In this document: piece by piece, positions 10,372 through 64,000 of the stretch | Layout: each line of letters starts with the position of its first letter | Numbering within the stretch: position 1 is the stretch's first letter | NCBI RefSeq assembly: GCF_051106095.1 | Contig: NC_135795.1 | Coordinates: 4,270,501 to 4,334,500 of the forward strand | Origin: Pogona vitticeps | Lineage: Eukaryota; Chordata; Lepidosauria; Squamata; Agamidae | Reading direction: 5' to 3' | Length of the DNA: 64,000 nucleotides | Position numbers and translations under genes: made by a program | The notes under the pieces: model-generated | What the model saw: the letters and a program-made list of their open reading frames with translations, nothing else | Told to the model about the DNA's origin: nothing | Database searches by the model: none

Positions 10372-10831
10372 GGTAGTGACCTAAAGTGACGAATTCTTCT
10401 GTTATTCTTAACGTTCATGTATGGAGGACGCTATAAAAGGGATTCCGAACACTCTACACGGGCAGGGTTGGATGTGAAGAAACACAGGGGAAACATTTGT
10501 AAGATTCAGAGGTGGTGCATGCGGGCTGGATTTCGTAGGTTCCCTAAAGGGTGGAATTCTGCGTTTTGACATCAGCTTTAATTTAGAAATGGGGCTACCA
10601 GTTTTCCTCAGGTGACTGCCCACTATGTTCCCCCCCAAGATTGAAGGAGGCTTGGTCGGATTGCTGGTGAACAGAAAACGGCTTTAGTGGCCTGCCTTGC
10701 ATGTCCCGGCATATAGCAGCAGAAGCAGAGGATGCCACACACTTTTAAATATGGATGAGCGATGAGAGGCTGCGGCATTCAGACTTGTATTGGCACAGAA
10801 TTCAATGCAGGTGCAACTGAACCACCTCGTG

Positions 10832-10965
10832 GCGTGGTGTTTAAACTGCAGTGCTGCGGTCAAGACTCTGCTCAATTTTATCAGGTGTTGGCATCCAGCT
10901 CAAGGTTGACTCGGCCTCCCATCCTTCTGAGGTTGGTAAATTGAACACCAGCTCGCGGGTGAGTG
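10832..10965 (+). repeat. tRNA-derived squamate SINE (third family), forward
   Basis: Head GGCGTGGTGTTTAAACTGC, then GCTGCGGTCAAGACTCTGCT, then the body CTCAAGGTTGACTCGGCCTC ... CCTTCTGAGGTTGGTAAATT. A second copy lies in reverse near 26070-26230. Confidence 0.7.
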
Positions 10966-11303
10966 GGCCATGTGCAGCCTGCGTAATTCAATTGTAAATG
11001 GGTCAGAGAGTGTTTTCAGCACTATGGGGGTGGTATAGCAGCAGCACACTTATCATCTCAGCAGTCCCCATGCGCCGGGAAATTGGAAACAAGAGTTTCC
11101 CCTTATTCCTGGCATATTTGTTTGGAAAACTGCTGCCTCCACTGCTGGAACATTTGACAAATCCAGGACCGTCTTCTCTGCATGGCGCTAGGAGAGAAGA
11201 ATCTTTCCCCTTTGCCAGAGACCTGATCTTTTTCTGCTCTAACCTGAATCTGGGACCTTCTACACGCAAAACAAGTGCTCTGATGCTGAATGGCAGGCTC
11301 TTT

Positions 11304-11328
11304 TGTGTGCGTGCGTGCGCGCATGCGC
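11304..11328. other. Alternating purine-pyrimidine run (Z-DNA-prone)
   Basis: Reads TGTGTGCGTGCGTGCGCGCA followed by TGCGC, about 25 bases of strict alternation with many CpG steps. It sits just beyond the distal UBN1 poly(A) signal, in the gap between two convergent genes. Confidence 0.6.
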
Positions 11329-11359
11329 AGAAAGAAATGAAAACAACATTTTGGAAACT

Positions 11360-14096
11360 GAAAAAACCCACCATTTTATTCCGTCGCTGTATACAAGATT
11401 AACCTTTATTTTAAAACGCCCTCCCCTCTCCTTATCACCTAAAAAGGTCCCTCCCTCCCGCCCCCCAACAAAACACACAAAAATAAATCGCAGCTCTTCC
11501 CGCACACAGAGAAACTGCGTTTTTTTTCTCCTAAGTTTTAAGTGCCATCAGGTGGTGCGCATGCCCACCGTAAACAAAAATCTCCCAAAAAAAGAAGAAA
11601 AAAAAGGGGGGGGGGGAAAGGTGGTCTCGGGCCAAGGCAAGACAGCAGAAGGCGCTCCGTCGTCGTCACAGCCTTTCGGCCATCAGACCGTGCTCCGCCA
11701 TGGCTCTGTTCGATTTTCAGTTCTCTCACGTCTTCAACGCAAAGGGAAAAAGTTGGGGATGAGGTTGGGGGGGGGGGAAGAAAAGCAGGAAGGGAAGAAA
11801 TTGCGCAGAATTTCCACCATACATAACATTTCCCTGAGGCAAGAGGCCGTATATTATAGTTGTTTCCAAAACAAGGAGCTCCCGGCATGGCACGCGCAGG
11901 CGAGGGGCGACACTGAAGGAAAGGCCAAAGGGTGAAATTAAGAAGATACAACTCAAGCGATGCCCGGGGTCACACCAGATGCTGAGCACTAAGGTTTCCA
12001 CGAGAGGGAAGAAGCTCTCACGTGAGGCAACCAGTGCGCAGCAGGATTGACCCCCCAACAAAAAAAGGGGGGGAACAAACAAAAAAAGAGAGAGCACCTA
12101 TTTATTAAAACATCTGTGCTTCCAAAACTGGCCCCCTTGAAATTTGGTCTTTGGCTCCGAATTGCGCAACCCAGACGGTTTATTTTATAAAAAAAACAAA
12201 TCCGACACTGGCATGTCGGAAATCCTCAAGACGAATTCTGTCGGTGACGCAAAAGAGCTGGGCGCCTTTGCTCATGTTTGCCGGGCCTGCTTGAAAAGAA
12301 AGAACCGGGGTCCAAAATCGCCGTCCTAACAGTAGCGGAACTCAACTGTGGTTTTGCTCGTTTAGAAATAAAAATAAATAAATAAATCGCGGGGTTATGG
12401 ATCAAGTGCTGTCTTGTCTGTTTCAGAGAAAGAATCAGCGCTGGGGGAGGGGGATTCAAGAGGGAGCCATTACAATCAGGGAAAAGCCCCCCCCCCCCCG
12501 CCAGTGGAAGGTAGCAAATCATGGTTCTTCTGAACATAACCTGCACCCGTTCTATTCACTCAAATGGCTTTTGGCTGAAGGAAGCCTCTATTTGCAGGGG
12601 GCTGCCCTGCTTGGCCTTCGGCAAAAAGCTTGGTCCTTTTATCTTGTGCCCGGCACCAGATTAGCCGAGGGAGCAACGAAGCTGCCAGCAGCTGCTTTGA
12701 AACCAGGTGGTTCTTCTGGTCAGTTCTCGAAGACTTTTGCTCCAGAGCACCGCTGGGAAGGGCTGGGAAGCCTGACAGGAAGGAGGAAGGAAGGAGCCCC
12801 CCCCCCCGGAGAGCTAAGCAACTTGAGGAAGTGAACTGGATCTGTTGGGAAAGTCATGCGCCAAAGCACTGAAAGGGTCTAAGCCCTGGCCACATTTCAT
12901 GTGGGGCGGGACGCATGCTTACACAGCATCATTTCGGGTTGGGGTGGTTTCCCCTCCTGCAATCCCTCTTTTGAGAATCAGCTCCCCCTCCCGCAGTTCT
13001 GTGTGCACCAAGTGGATGGAACTTCCTCCTGCAGGAAACCAGATGGGAAAACGCTGCTTCCTGGACTTGCTGACATGCGGAAGCCTGGCTCCGGGCATGG
13101 AGGGGCCTTTGAAAGTCACCACCTCCACCTGGCCTGAGCCAACGCATGAGACCAAGGGTAGCCGCTGATGCACAACCCCAGGGAAAGCTCTTGGCAGAAC
13201 AGCCCCCAGCACATTTTAAGCACAACCCAGATTTTTCTCTTAAAAGAAGAAAAAATTAAAAAGATGGGAGGGAGCCTGAAATGTTTTACACTCTTGCTTC
13301 GCTAGAAGGCACTGGAATTACAGCTTCGCTATAGACCATGACATGCAGGGTGGGGTGGGGTGGAAGGGTCGTTGTGTCTCATCTCCAATGCATACAGTGG
13401 TGATCATGGGGTGGAAGAGGAAGGGAGAAAAGAGCATTCAAAGAAAAAAAACTGGGCTGGGAAGCAAAACCAAACTGGGAAAAAACAACGAGACTGCAAA
13501 ATCAGTTCCACGTCCATAAGTGCACCGTGAGGCCTCCCACATCTTGTCTTTCCTTCGGAGAGGGCCAGGGAGAGACTGGCTTAACCCCGTTGCCACAGAG
13601 GAGGGCAGGTCTTCCAGACAATCTGGGCGCAAGACTGCTCTCGTTAGCACTGGGGGGGGGGGGGAAGGGGCAGGACGTGGCATCAAGCCGCTCTCTTCGA
13701 TGGGCTCCTGTCAGCCGGGAACGCTCAAGGCACCCTTCTGTCATCCACAGCAGAAACTACGGGGATCCCAAGGGCGTCTAGAAGGACCGGGCAGGAAAGC
13801 TGTGTTGTCGAGACTGGCCGTTACCTCCTTTCCGCCACTTCTGCCTTTGCCCTGGTGCCCGGACTCCGCGCGACGGAAGCCGCGGCCAGAACAGTGTCTG
13901 TTAAGTGCTTCCTTTTGCTGTGGGAGGCATGCGTCCCCGAGCAAAGCTCCTGGCCTGAGCTGGGGAGAGGAAACCTCAGGGCAACTCTGTTTCAGAAGAA
14001 ATAGCAAGGAGAGAGCAGGGAAGGGCACCCGGGCGCCCACAGCTCTGGATCCTTGGGGGGTGGGGGTGTCTCTTGATGACCGCTTTTGGAGAGTCG
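11360..14096 (-). other. UBN1: UBN1 3' UTR
   Basis: About 2.7 kb after the UBN1 stop with no introns, recognisable repeats or other coding signal. Three AATAAA signals fall near its distal end. The length fits a long ubinuclein 3' UTR. The exact 3' end is not known from sequence alone. Confidence 0.5.
11376..11381 (-). terminator. UBN1: Candidate distal UBN1 poly(A) signal
   Basis: AATAAA on the minus strand, followed in the transcript direction by a U-rich stretch (GTTGTTTTCATTTCTTTCTG). Other minus-strand AATAAA signals lie at 11405-11410 and 12101-12106 and could give shorter 3' ends. Confidence 0.45.
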
Positions 14097-32831
<18,735 letters not shown>

Positions 32832-32842
32832 GGCAGTTGGTC

Positions 32843-32860
32843 TCATGGCATGGTTTCCAT
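32843..32860 (-). other. Short uORF overlapping a UBN1 start codon
   Basis: On the minus strand, ATG GAA ACC ATG CCA TGA. Its stop shares the ATGA with the in-frame upstream ATG at 32846 that would extend UBN1 by MRPTA. It follows a possible acceptor (GCCTAG) ending at 32865, so it would be in the 5' UTR if that acceptor is used. Confidence 0.4.
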
Positions 32861-33757
32861 CAGTCTAGGCTAAAGGCGGCAGAGGTGCACACACACGGCA
32901 TCATCACCGTTAGTCCAGACACACAAAGACGAATGCCAGATCTTGGGTTCCACTTTGAAATAATAATAATAAAAAACCAGAAGAAAACCCAGCAATTTCT
33001 GGTCTCATCAGAGGTGGTGAATCATCCCATAACAGCCCCTTTACAGGGAAGCCTCGTGGCTCTTAAATTCATGGCCTTTGCACGGTCCAATTCTCCTTCA
33101 AAGAGAATGTGAAGAAGGAAAAGAACAAAGGATTTCCTGAAGACAGCAACTTTTAGGGAACCAGCTCTGAGCTGACCTTGGCCAGGAAGGTCAGGTTCGG
33201 CTATCTCCACGTGCACCTGGGCATTTCCCACCCTGAGGGTTGGCATGATGTGAAGAACATTGAACACACTCGCTCTGGTTTTCGTCTCTGCTTCTGTCCA
33301 ATACAGGTGTGCTCACATTCAGGCCCCAATTAATCCATATCCCTCCTAGGGGACGCCTGCTCCAGAAACTTCCTTCCAAAGAGGTTTCTTCATGGTTTCA
33401 CCTAAAAAAGAAAAATAGAAAGTTCCAGCTACAAAACCCAGCAAAACTGGTCCTTCACACACAGTTTGAGGTGTGTTTCACAGCAGGGGCTGGTAAAGTT
33501 TGGCCCGCCTGTTGATGCAAGCCCGCAGATGCCAGTATTCCTCACTACTGGCTAGGCTGGCAGGGACTGATAAGAGCAGCAGACCAACAACATATGAATG
33601 ATGTACCTTATCTGTATTCATAGACAAAAAACAGATGTGCTTTGGCGCAGAACCCTGAAAGACTGCAGTGAAACAGCATTACATCTTAATTGGAAGACTG
33701 GGGCTTGGATGCTCCCTAACTGATCACTTTCCCCATTCCTCCTCATAGTTGTTAGCC

Positions 33758-34070
33758 ATGAGGAGCAAAAACAGATACAATGGCTGCCAGGATGCACATC
33801 TCAGCTTGTTTGATGCCAAAACCAAGCAAGGGATTGTTGTCATGATCAAGCCCTCGTGAGTGCTAAACAAGAAATAAGTATAGTCCTGCTGAGCTACAGG
33901 AACCTTCCTCTTCGACCCAGCAGGATGATTCCTATCCCTCTGACAGCGACCAACAGACATACTGTGTAGAGCACATAGTGACCCACACGGTGACCAACCT
34001 CAACCAAGTTCCTGCAGATGGTGAATTCAAAAAGATTTACATTGGGCATTTGAAAGGCATGATACTTCAT
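33758..34070 (+). pseudogene. Coding-like stretch, possible retrocopy, unidentified
   Basis: Two adjacent open stretches read like ordinary protein. The first (33758-33857) begins MRSKNRYNGCQDAHLSLFDA and ends VVMIKPS. The second (33885-34070, another frame) begins PAELQEPSSSTQQDDSYPSD and includes THTVTNLNQVPADGEFKKIY. They are separated by 28 bases that start GTGAGT and end TATAG, too short for a vertebrate intron. I cannot name a parent gene. It may be a decayed processed copy or chance. It lies upstream of UBN1 and outside any exon I can assign. Confidence 0.25.
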
Positions 34071-34659
34071 CCCCGTGCATGAGCAAAATTAATACAGAAA
34101 GGCGAGATGCGCCCTTCTCCAGCAAGAAGAATAACAAATGGAAAAATCCTTCAAATATTGTTGACAAGAAAGATTATGGGTGACAGCTTGGTTGGCAAGC
34201 TGTGCACAGATAATACTTGCAAATGGAGACACAGCTTCTTGTTTCCCAAAGCACAGAAGCTCAGATATTGACAAAAACATGCTTGGGAGAATTCATATGT
34301 GCAAATCATTTCCTCAGAGAGAGCGGCTTCAAAACAACAAATCTCTGAGGGATGAGGCTTAAAAGCCTTGTTTAGCAAGTCGGTGTCGTGGGCTCTGTTC
34401 TTTGATCTCTGTTGAAGATGAACAAAACATATAATTTGCAGGCAGAAGGCTCTGGATCCAATTCTCCGCATTGCCATGTAGGACTAGGGAAAACACTGTC
34501 AAAAGGTTCTGGAAAGCTGCTGCCTATCAGTGTAAACAATGCCGCCCTTGCAGACCTGCAGTTTCATTTGGCATCCAGGAGCTCAGGAGCATATTATGTT
34601 TATGCTCTCTGGGAAACATCTAGCCTTATTTCCGGCTTAACACAAGATACAGCTACGAT

Positions 34660-35050
34660 ATGTCCAACCCCTGTCTAAATACCTCCAGGAAAGGAGAATT
34701 TGCCACCTCCTGAGGCACGCTCTACCGCTACTAAACAGCTATTACCACTAGCCAGTGATATAGGCTCCTCACTTTAGCCACAGGCTGCTTTCTCATACTA
34801 TTTCCACCTATTAATTCTAGCCCTGCTCTGCAAAACAATAGGGAACAAATCTAGTCCATCTTCTGTATGGCAGCCTCTGAAACATTTGCAGGCCACTGCC
34901 TTGCCCCTCTCCATTTCCCACTTTCTGCTACGCCCGGAAAATTTCCTTTGTCCTTGTTTGCTCCCAAAGAATAGCATGTAGACATTCAAATCGTGGTTTT
35001 AATGCCATCTACACCTTGAGGACCACAGCTCTAGTCTCTGATTCTCAAAT
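34660..35050 (-). repeat. Degenerate CR1-like LINE fragment, reverse
   Basis: Phrases such as TTTGCCACCTCCTGAGGCAC, TCTAGTCCATCTTCTGTATG and GGCAGCCTCTGAAACATTTG resemble the antisense 3' coding region of CR1/L3 LINEs. Highly eroded; no open frame. Confidence 0.4.
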
Positions 35051-35464
35051 ATTTGCTTCTACTTAGTCCCACTCTTCAAAGAACCTTCTTTGATGTTCCA
35101 ATGAAATGTTTCAATGCTGTCTCAAACTTACCTCGGTCTGTGACTAAACTACTCTAATATTTCCTTATAAATTCTCATTTTGTCATCCACGCACATCAAA
35201 AAGCACTATTATTTTCCTTCAACTTTCTTTTCTTTGTTGAATGGGGTAGCTGCGTTAGTCTGTTTCAGCAACAACAAAATTAAAACAGAAATATTATGGA
35301 AATGGAAAAATATTTTGTGGATGACAATCCATCACCGCAAACCACTTAAATTCACACTGAATACCTTTGCTCATCTTAAAGAGACCACAATAATTTTGTT
35401 TTCGTTGCTCCTTTTTTGCTTGACCCACTGACAAATCACATCATTTTGCTTTCTTTGCAACACC

Positions 35465-35612
35465 ACAAACTGCTGCCTAGCTCAGGGGTTGAGAGGTTTC
35501 TGGCTGCTGAGCCAGAGATTAAGAATTCGATCCCCCGCCCCATGCCTTCTTGACAAAGGCTGGACTGGATGATCCAAAGGGTCCCTTCCAGCTCTGCAGT
35601 ACTCAGATGACC
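35465..35612 (+). repeat. tRNA-derived SINE with CR1-like tail (copy 3)
   Basis: Best copy of this family. Head GCCTAGCTCAGGGGTTGAGA, B box AATTCGATCCCCC, then TTGACAAAGGCTGGACTGGA and TGATCCAAAGGGTCCCTTCC then AGCTCTGCAGT. The tail GCTGGACTGGATG...GGTCCCTTCCAGCTCT parallels the CR1 tail at 17957-18010. Confidence 0.75.
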
Positions 35613-35655
35613 ACTATTATCATAAAAATGCAATCCTCTCTCAAAATATTACATA

Positions 35656-35825
35656 CCGTATTTTTCGCACCATAAGACGCACTTTTCCCCCACAAAACGG
35701 GGGGTGGGTGGAAAGTCTGTGCGTCTTATGGAGCGAAGAAAACAGATTATATTTTCCTGTTTTCTTCTCCTAAAAAATTGGTGTGTCTTATGGAAAGGTG
35801 CGTCTTATGGAGGGAAAAATATGGG
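35656..35825. mobile_element. TA-flanked palindromic MITE (ATAAGACGCAC type)
   Basis: Inverted ends CCGTATTTTTCGCACCATAA(GACGCAC) and GTGCGTCTTATGGAGGGAAA(AATATGG), flanked by TA on each side. 170 bp, no coding content. Confidence 0.8.
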
Positions 35826-37031
35826 TAGTTTATATTCTGGTCATCTCTCACCTGCAACCTTTTCCCACCTTGTCTTCTATGATCAAAGCTCAGCCCTCTG
35901 CTGCCAGGATCACTTGTCCGTCTCCTTGGTGTGGACATTTAACACATCTAGATCCTTCTGATACCGATGACTGGCCCAATCACAGCTCTTGCACAGGGAA
36001 ACAATGGCTTTCCCTCCACAGCTCAAACCCTGCACCCAGCCTTCAGATGCATGCTGCTCTATAGGGAAATTCCACGGAGCCATAAACCTGCCCGATCGCC
36101 ATTCTTTTGCAATTCCTATGGCCAAAGTTTAACTAAACCAGGTGGCGGTTTAACCATAAGCCGTTTGGGTGCAGCTCTTCCTGCCTGCTTTCAGGGAACC
36201 CAATACTGCAAATAATGTAAGCTCCCCACCCCCAGAAGGCAGGTTCAGGCACAGAGGTCGACATGCGAGGCGTCCAAGTCAGCCTTCAGTCCTGCCCCGT
36301 TTTCTCTACATGACACTCCTGATACACTGCTCCTGCAGCTGGAGGCTCCATCAACCCCTTATAACACAGGCCGCCCCGTTAGCCGGAGGGTTTGAAAACG
36401 AACCAGAACTCATCTGCCTGGTCCAAGTCATCATGAACCGCACACCCACGCCAAGCCCCCAGCCTCCACGAGGGCTGCCCGTGTGAGGAGGGAGAAGACC
36501 ACCACCCCTTCTCTCACACACACATATACACGGACGCGCCCAAAGAAAGGCCCGGGCGTTTTCGCCTGCCGAAAGGAAACGGGGCCAGGCCCCGCACCGA
36601 ACCTAGGCCGTGGCGGGGATCGGGGTGGTGGTGTGCGGGGCGGCGGGAAGAGAAGTTATTCCAACCTGGAGGGCCCGCTACTCCCAGCTGGCGCCGGACG
36701 GGGAGGAAGGCCCCGTTGCCCCTGGTTACCAGGGTGGCGCTTGCGAGCGCCTGGGGAGGTTTGTCCCTTCTCCCGCCCCCTACCCCGACTTCCCGCCCTG
36801 GCCTCCTCCTCCGGTCTCTTTTTGGGGGAGGGGGAGCAGAAGGGGAAGCGGCCGCCGACTACCTCAGGCACTCTTCGCCTCACGGCTCTTCCTCCTCTTC
36901 TTGCCGCCGCCTCTATTATCATACAACCCCCCCCCTTCCCTTCCCTTCCCTTCCTTTCCACCAAGCGCTGCGCCGGATCCAATTCCCCCGTCGCTCGCTC
37001 TCTTTCGCCGTCTCCCTCCTCGCGCCCTCGT

Positions 37032-37065
37032 CACGTGCAAGGGGAGCGGGCGCGGGGCAGCCAAT
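37032..37065 (+). promoter_or_regulatory. E-box + CCAAT module 1
   Basis: CACGTGCAAGGGG, followed 23 bases after the E-box by CCAATCCG. Same order and orientation as module 2. The expected binders (USF/TFE family and NF-Y) are inferred from the motifs. Confidence 0.6.
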
Positions 37066-37230
37066 CCGAAGGCGAGGAGGGCGGGGAAAACGACCCTGAC
37101 GTAGGGGAGCGGAGAATGGGGAATCAGGAGAGGAAGGAGGAGGGACCAGAAGGGGAAACAAACCCCACCCCCTTCAGGACACGGCATAAACAAGAAGTGC
37201 GCGAGGAGGAAGGGGGGGGGGAAAGGGAGG

Positions 37231-37240
37231 GTCACGTGAC
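37231..37240. promoter_or_regulatory. Perfect GTCACGTGAC palindrome
   Basis: A ten-base palindromic E-box identical to the core of the CLEAR element bound by TFEB/TFE3/MITF, and also fitting USF sites. It lies between the two E-box/CCAAT modules. Confidence 0.6.
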
Positions 37241-37377
37241 GCCAACGGCCGCTGCGCGCGCCTCTCTCGGGTGTCAGGAGAAGGAAGGAAGGGAAGAGAA
37301 GGGAGGGGGGGTTATATGAGTATGCGCGCGCACCGGCCCTGTGGGAGGGAGCGCGCTGGGTCACGCGGCCCCCGCCT

Positions 37378-37399
37378 CACGTGCAGGGGGCCGGCCAAT
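37378..37399 (+). promoter_or_regulatory. E-box + CCAAT module 2
   Basis: CACGTGCAGGGGG, followed 11 bases after the E-box by CCAATCCG, about 390 bases before the GLYR1 ATG. It is the likely proximal GLYR1 module. Confidence 0.6.
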
Positions 37400-37787
37400 C
37401 CGCGAGCACGCTTTCTCCGTTCCTTTTTTTTCCCCCCTTTCCTCCTCCTCCTCCGCTCGTAATCTATCGTGGACCTTCGGAAGGGAGGGAGAGAGGGAGG
37501 GGGAAGGGAGGGGAGCGAGGGAAGGGAAGCGGGGCTCCCTGGGAGGCTGAGGCGGCCGCCGCGGAGGAAGGAAGGAAGGAAGGAGGAGGCGGAGGCCGGC
37601 CAAGACGGAGGGCCGCGACGCCGAGGGCCTGCCGGTGGCCGAGGGCGGGGAGGGGTGTGGCGGAGGCGAGGAAGGAGAAGGAGGCCCAGGCCGCCCCCAC
37701 AGCAGCAGCACCACAACCCCCACCAGTAGCGGCGGCGGCGACCGTGACGACGACGACGACGACGACGGTGCCGGCTGGCTCGGGAAG

Positions 37788-62989
<25,202 letters not shown>

Positions 62990-64000
62990 GTGAGTTTGTT
63001 CTCTGGAAGGATAAGGCAAGGCTGATCTGTGGGTCGCCCCTGTTTTGGGAGGGTTTTTTTTTTAAAACCAGAACCACAGGGGTCTATGAATGGGAGTCAA
63101 ATGCAGATTGATAGCTTTGGGGGGGGTTGATCTCAATCAGCCTTCTGCCCCTCCCTGACCGTAAATGCGAACCATTGCTTTTTGGGATTATAGCTTCCCG
63201 AATTCTCTCACTAGCATAGTCATGCCAACAGAGGAATTCTGAACATTGTAGGCCCCGCCCCACATATCTCAAAAAGAGAGAAGCTTTCACATCGTTGTCT
63301 CTGGCTTAGACAAACTTTTGATATCCTTCCATGTTGCTGAAGTGAAGCCTGGGCTGTGGTTTTGACGGGATGAGGGACTTTGGGACGAGAAAAGGCAGTG
63401 GCTCAAAGCGTCACTTTCCCAACATTCGCAAGAACTGTCTTGAATCGTGGAGGTCTTAGCTCGGTTGCTTCTTTGGGAGTGCCAGCTTAGATCCTCGAAC
63501 CAGATCACCGTAGCTATGGCAACCTTTGCCTTCTCTCCACTTCATCTTCTTCTTCTTCCAAATACGTTCTATTTTTATGCCTGATGGCAGCCGTTCTCCC
63601 TTCAGATCGCTGGAACAGCTTTCTCCTCATCACTTTAGTGCCAAGGTTTTGTAAAGAAATGGGCAGCCCGTAGATTTCCACGGGTCTAGTGGGAAGGAAG
63701 GTTCGGCGTCTCTCCTTGAAAGAAGCTAGTTGTGGTTTGCTCTGGGAGGAGAGAAGGTTTTAATAAGAGGGCAAGGAAAGGGTAGGAATGGACACTCTGA
63801 ATCTCCTGGCATAGCAGCAGTAGCAGCTGCCACTTTCTTGATAAGGAACACCATGATGGCATTTCCAGAGAGTTGTCCTTATTACATTGCTAAGTTCATG
63901 GAGAATAGCTTTATAGTCTACCTGTGTTTTCCCAGCTTTGTGTTGGCCCTGCTGTTCAGCGAGTCTGTGACAGCAGGCGCTTGGTCCTGGTGTTCTCCTA
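62990..64000. other. GLYR1 intron 10 (partial)
   Basis: The last kilobase is intronic. It contains a degenerate hAT-like palindrome (63175-63262). I did not find the next GLYR1 exon. Confidence 0.6.
63175..63262. repeat. Degenerate hAT-like MITE fragment
   Basis: Two arms, GGATTATAGCTTCCCGAATT and GAGGAATTCTGAACATTGTA, form an imperfect palindrome like other copies in the window. Confidence 0.45.

Larger units (their letters stand above)
9231..11375. other. PPL 3' UTR and PPL-UBN1 convergent spacer
   Basis: Non-coding. The first ~1.15 kb is probably PPL 3' UTR. The rest is the spacer between two genes that face each other tail to tail. It holds a tRNA-derived SINE (10832-10965) and an alternating purine-pyrimidine run near 11304-11328. 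I see no further gene. Confidence 0.6.
32832..36479. other. Region between UBN1 start exon and the CpG island
   Basis: Probably the first UBN1 intron (minus strand) after a short 5' UTR (32832-32864). It contains the coding-like stretch at 33758, degenerate CR1-like sequence (34660-35050), a tRNA-type SINE (35465-35612) and a TA-flanked MITE (35656-35825). Confidence 0.55.

Noticed and set aside
11303-11935. 210-codon plus-strand open frame over the UBN1 3' UTR
   Set aside because: Composition is low-complexity and Lys/Ser-rich, opposite to a clear 3' UTR. Nothing in it resembles a known protein.
36483-37319. 278-codon plus-strand open frame in the CpG island
   Set aside because: A GC-rich low-complexity frame (Gly/Arg/Pro) across the promoter, with no known domain. 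Stops are rare in such sequence.

Overview
This window looks like nuclear DNA of a squamate reptile, probably a lizard. It carries three split vertebrate genes in the known order PPL - UBN1 - GLYR1 (the human 16p13.3 neighbourhood). The introns hold a squamate-style repeat set: Bov-B/RTE LINE pieces, CR1 and L2 LINE ends, tRNA-derived SINEs with CR1-like or Bov-B-like tails, and many short TA-flanked or hAT-like MITEs. I inferred exons by translating open stretches, matching them to remembered vertebrate protein sequences, and requiring AG/GT splice sites with phases that join in frame. No alignment or database search was run.

Layout. (1) 1-9230, plus strand: the last six coding exons of periplakin (PPL), 1100 residues, ending in one 2.66-kb exon that encodes the rod and the C-terminal linker. 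A poly(A) signal lies near 10.37 kb. (2) 11.4-32.9 kb, minus strand: complete ubinuclein-1 (UBN1), 17 coding exons joining in frame to 1152 residues, with a 3' UTR of about 2.7 kb. It is tail-to-tail with PPL. (3) 36.5-38.3 kb: a CpG-rich divergent promoter between UBN1 and GLYR1, with three CACGTG E-boxes, two CCAAT boxes and dense triplet repeats. (4) 37788-62989, plus strand: the first ten coding exons of GLYR1 (NPAC/NDF): PWWP domain, AT-hook, KDM1B-binding linker and the start of the Rossmann fold. The gene continues beyond the window.

Functionally, UBN1 is a subunit of the HIRA histone-H3.3 chaperone, and GLYR1 is a PWWP nucleosome reader and cofactor of the H3K4 demethylase KDM1B. Two chromatin genes therefore share one bidirectional promoter. 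Periplakin, a cytolinker of the cornified envelope and desmosome, is unrelated in function and only a neighbour.

I found no undescribed multi-gene system and no recognisable retroviral element. The points most worth a second look are the duplicated E-box/CCAAT modules with a perfect GTCACGTGAC palindrome, the triplet-repeat-built Ala/Pro N-terminus of GLYR1, coding-like sequence at 33.76-34.07 kb, two SINE-LINE pairs with shared tails inside one window, a 5S-rRNA-derived SINE, MITE groups sharing one end motif, and a possible uORF whose stop overlaps a UBN1 start codon.
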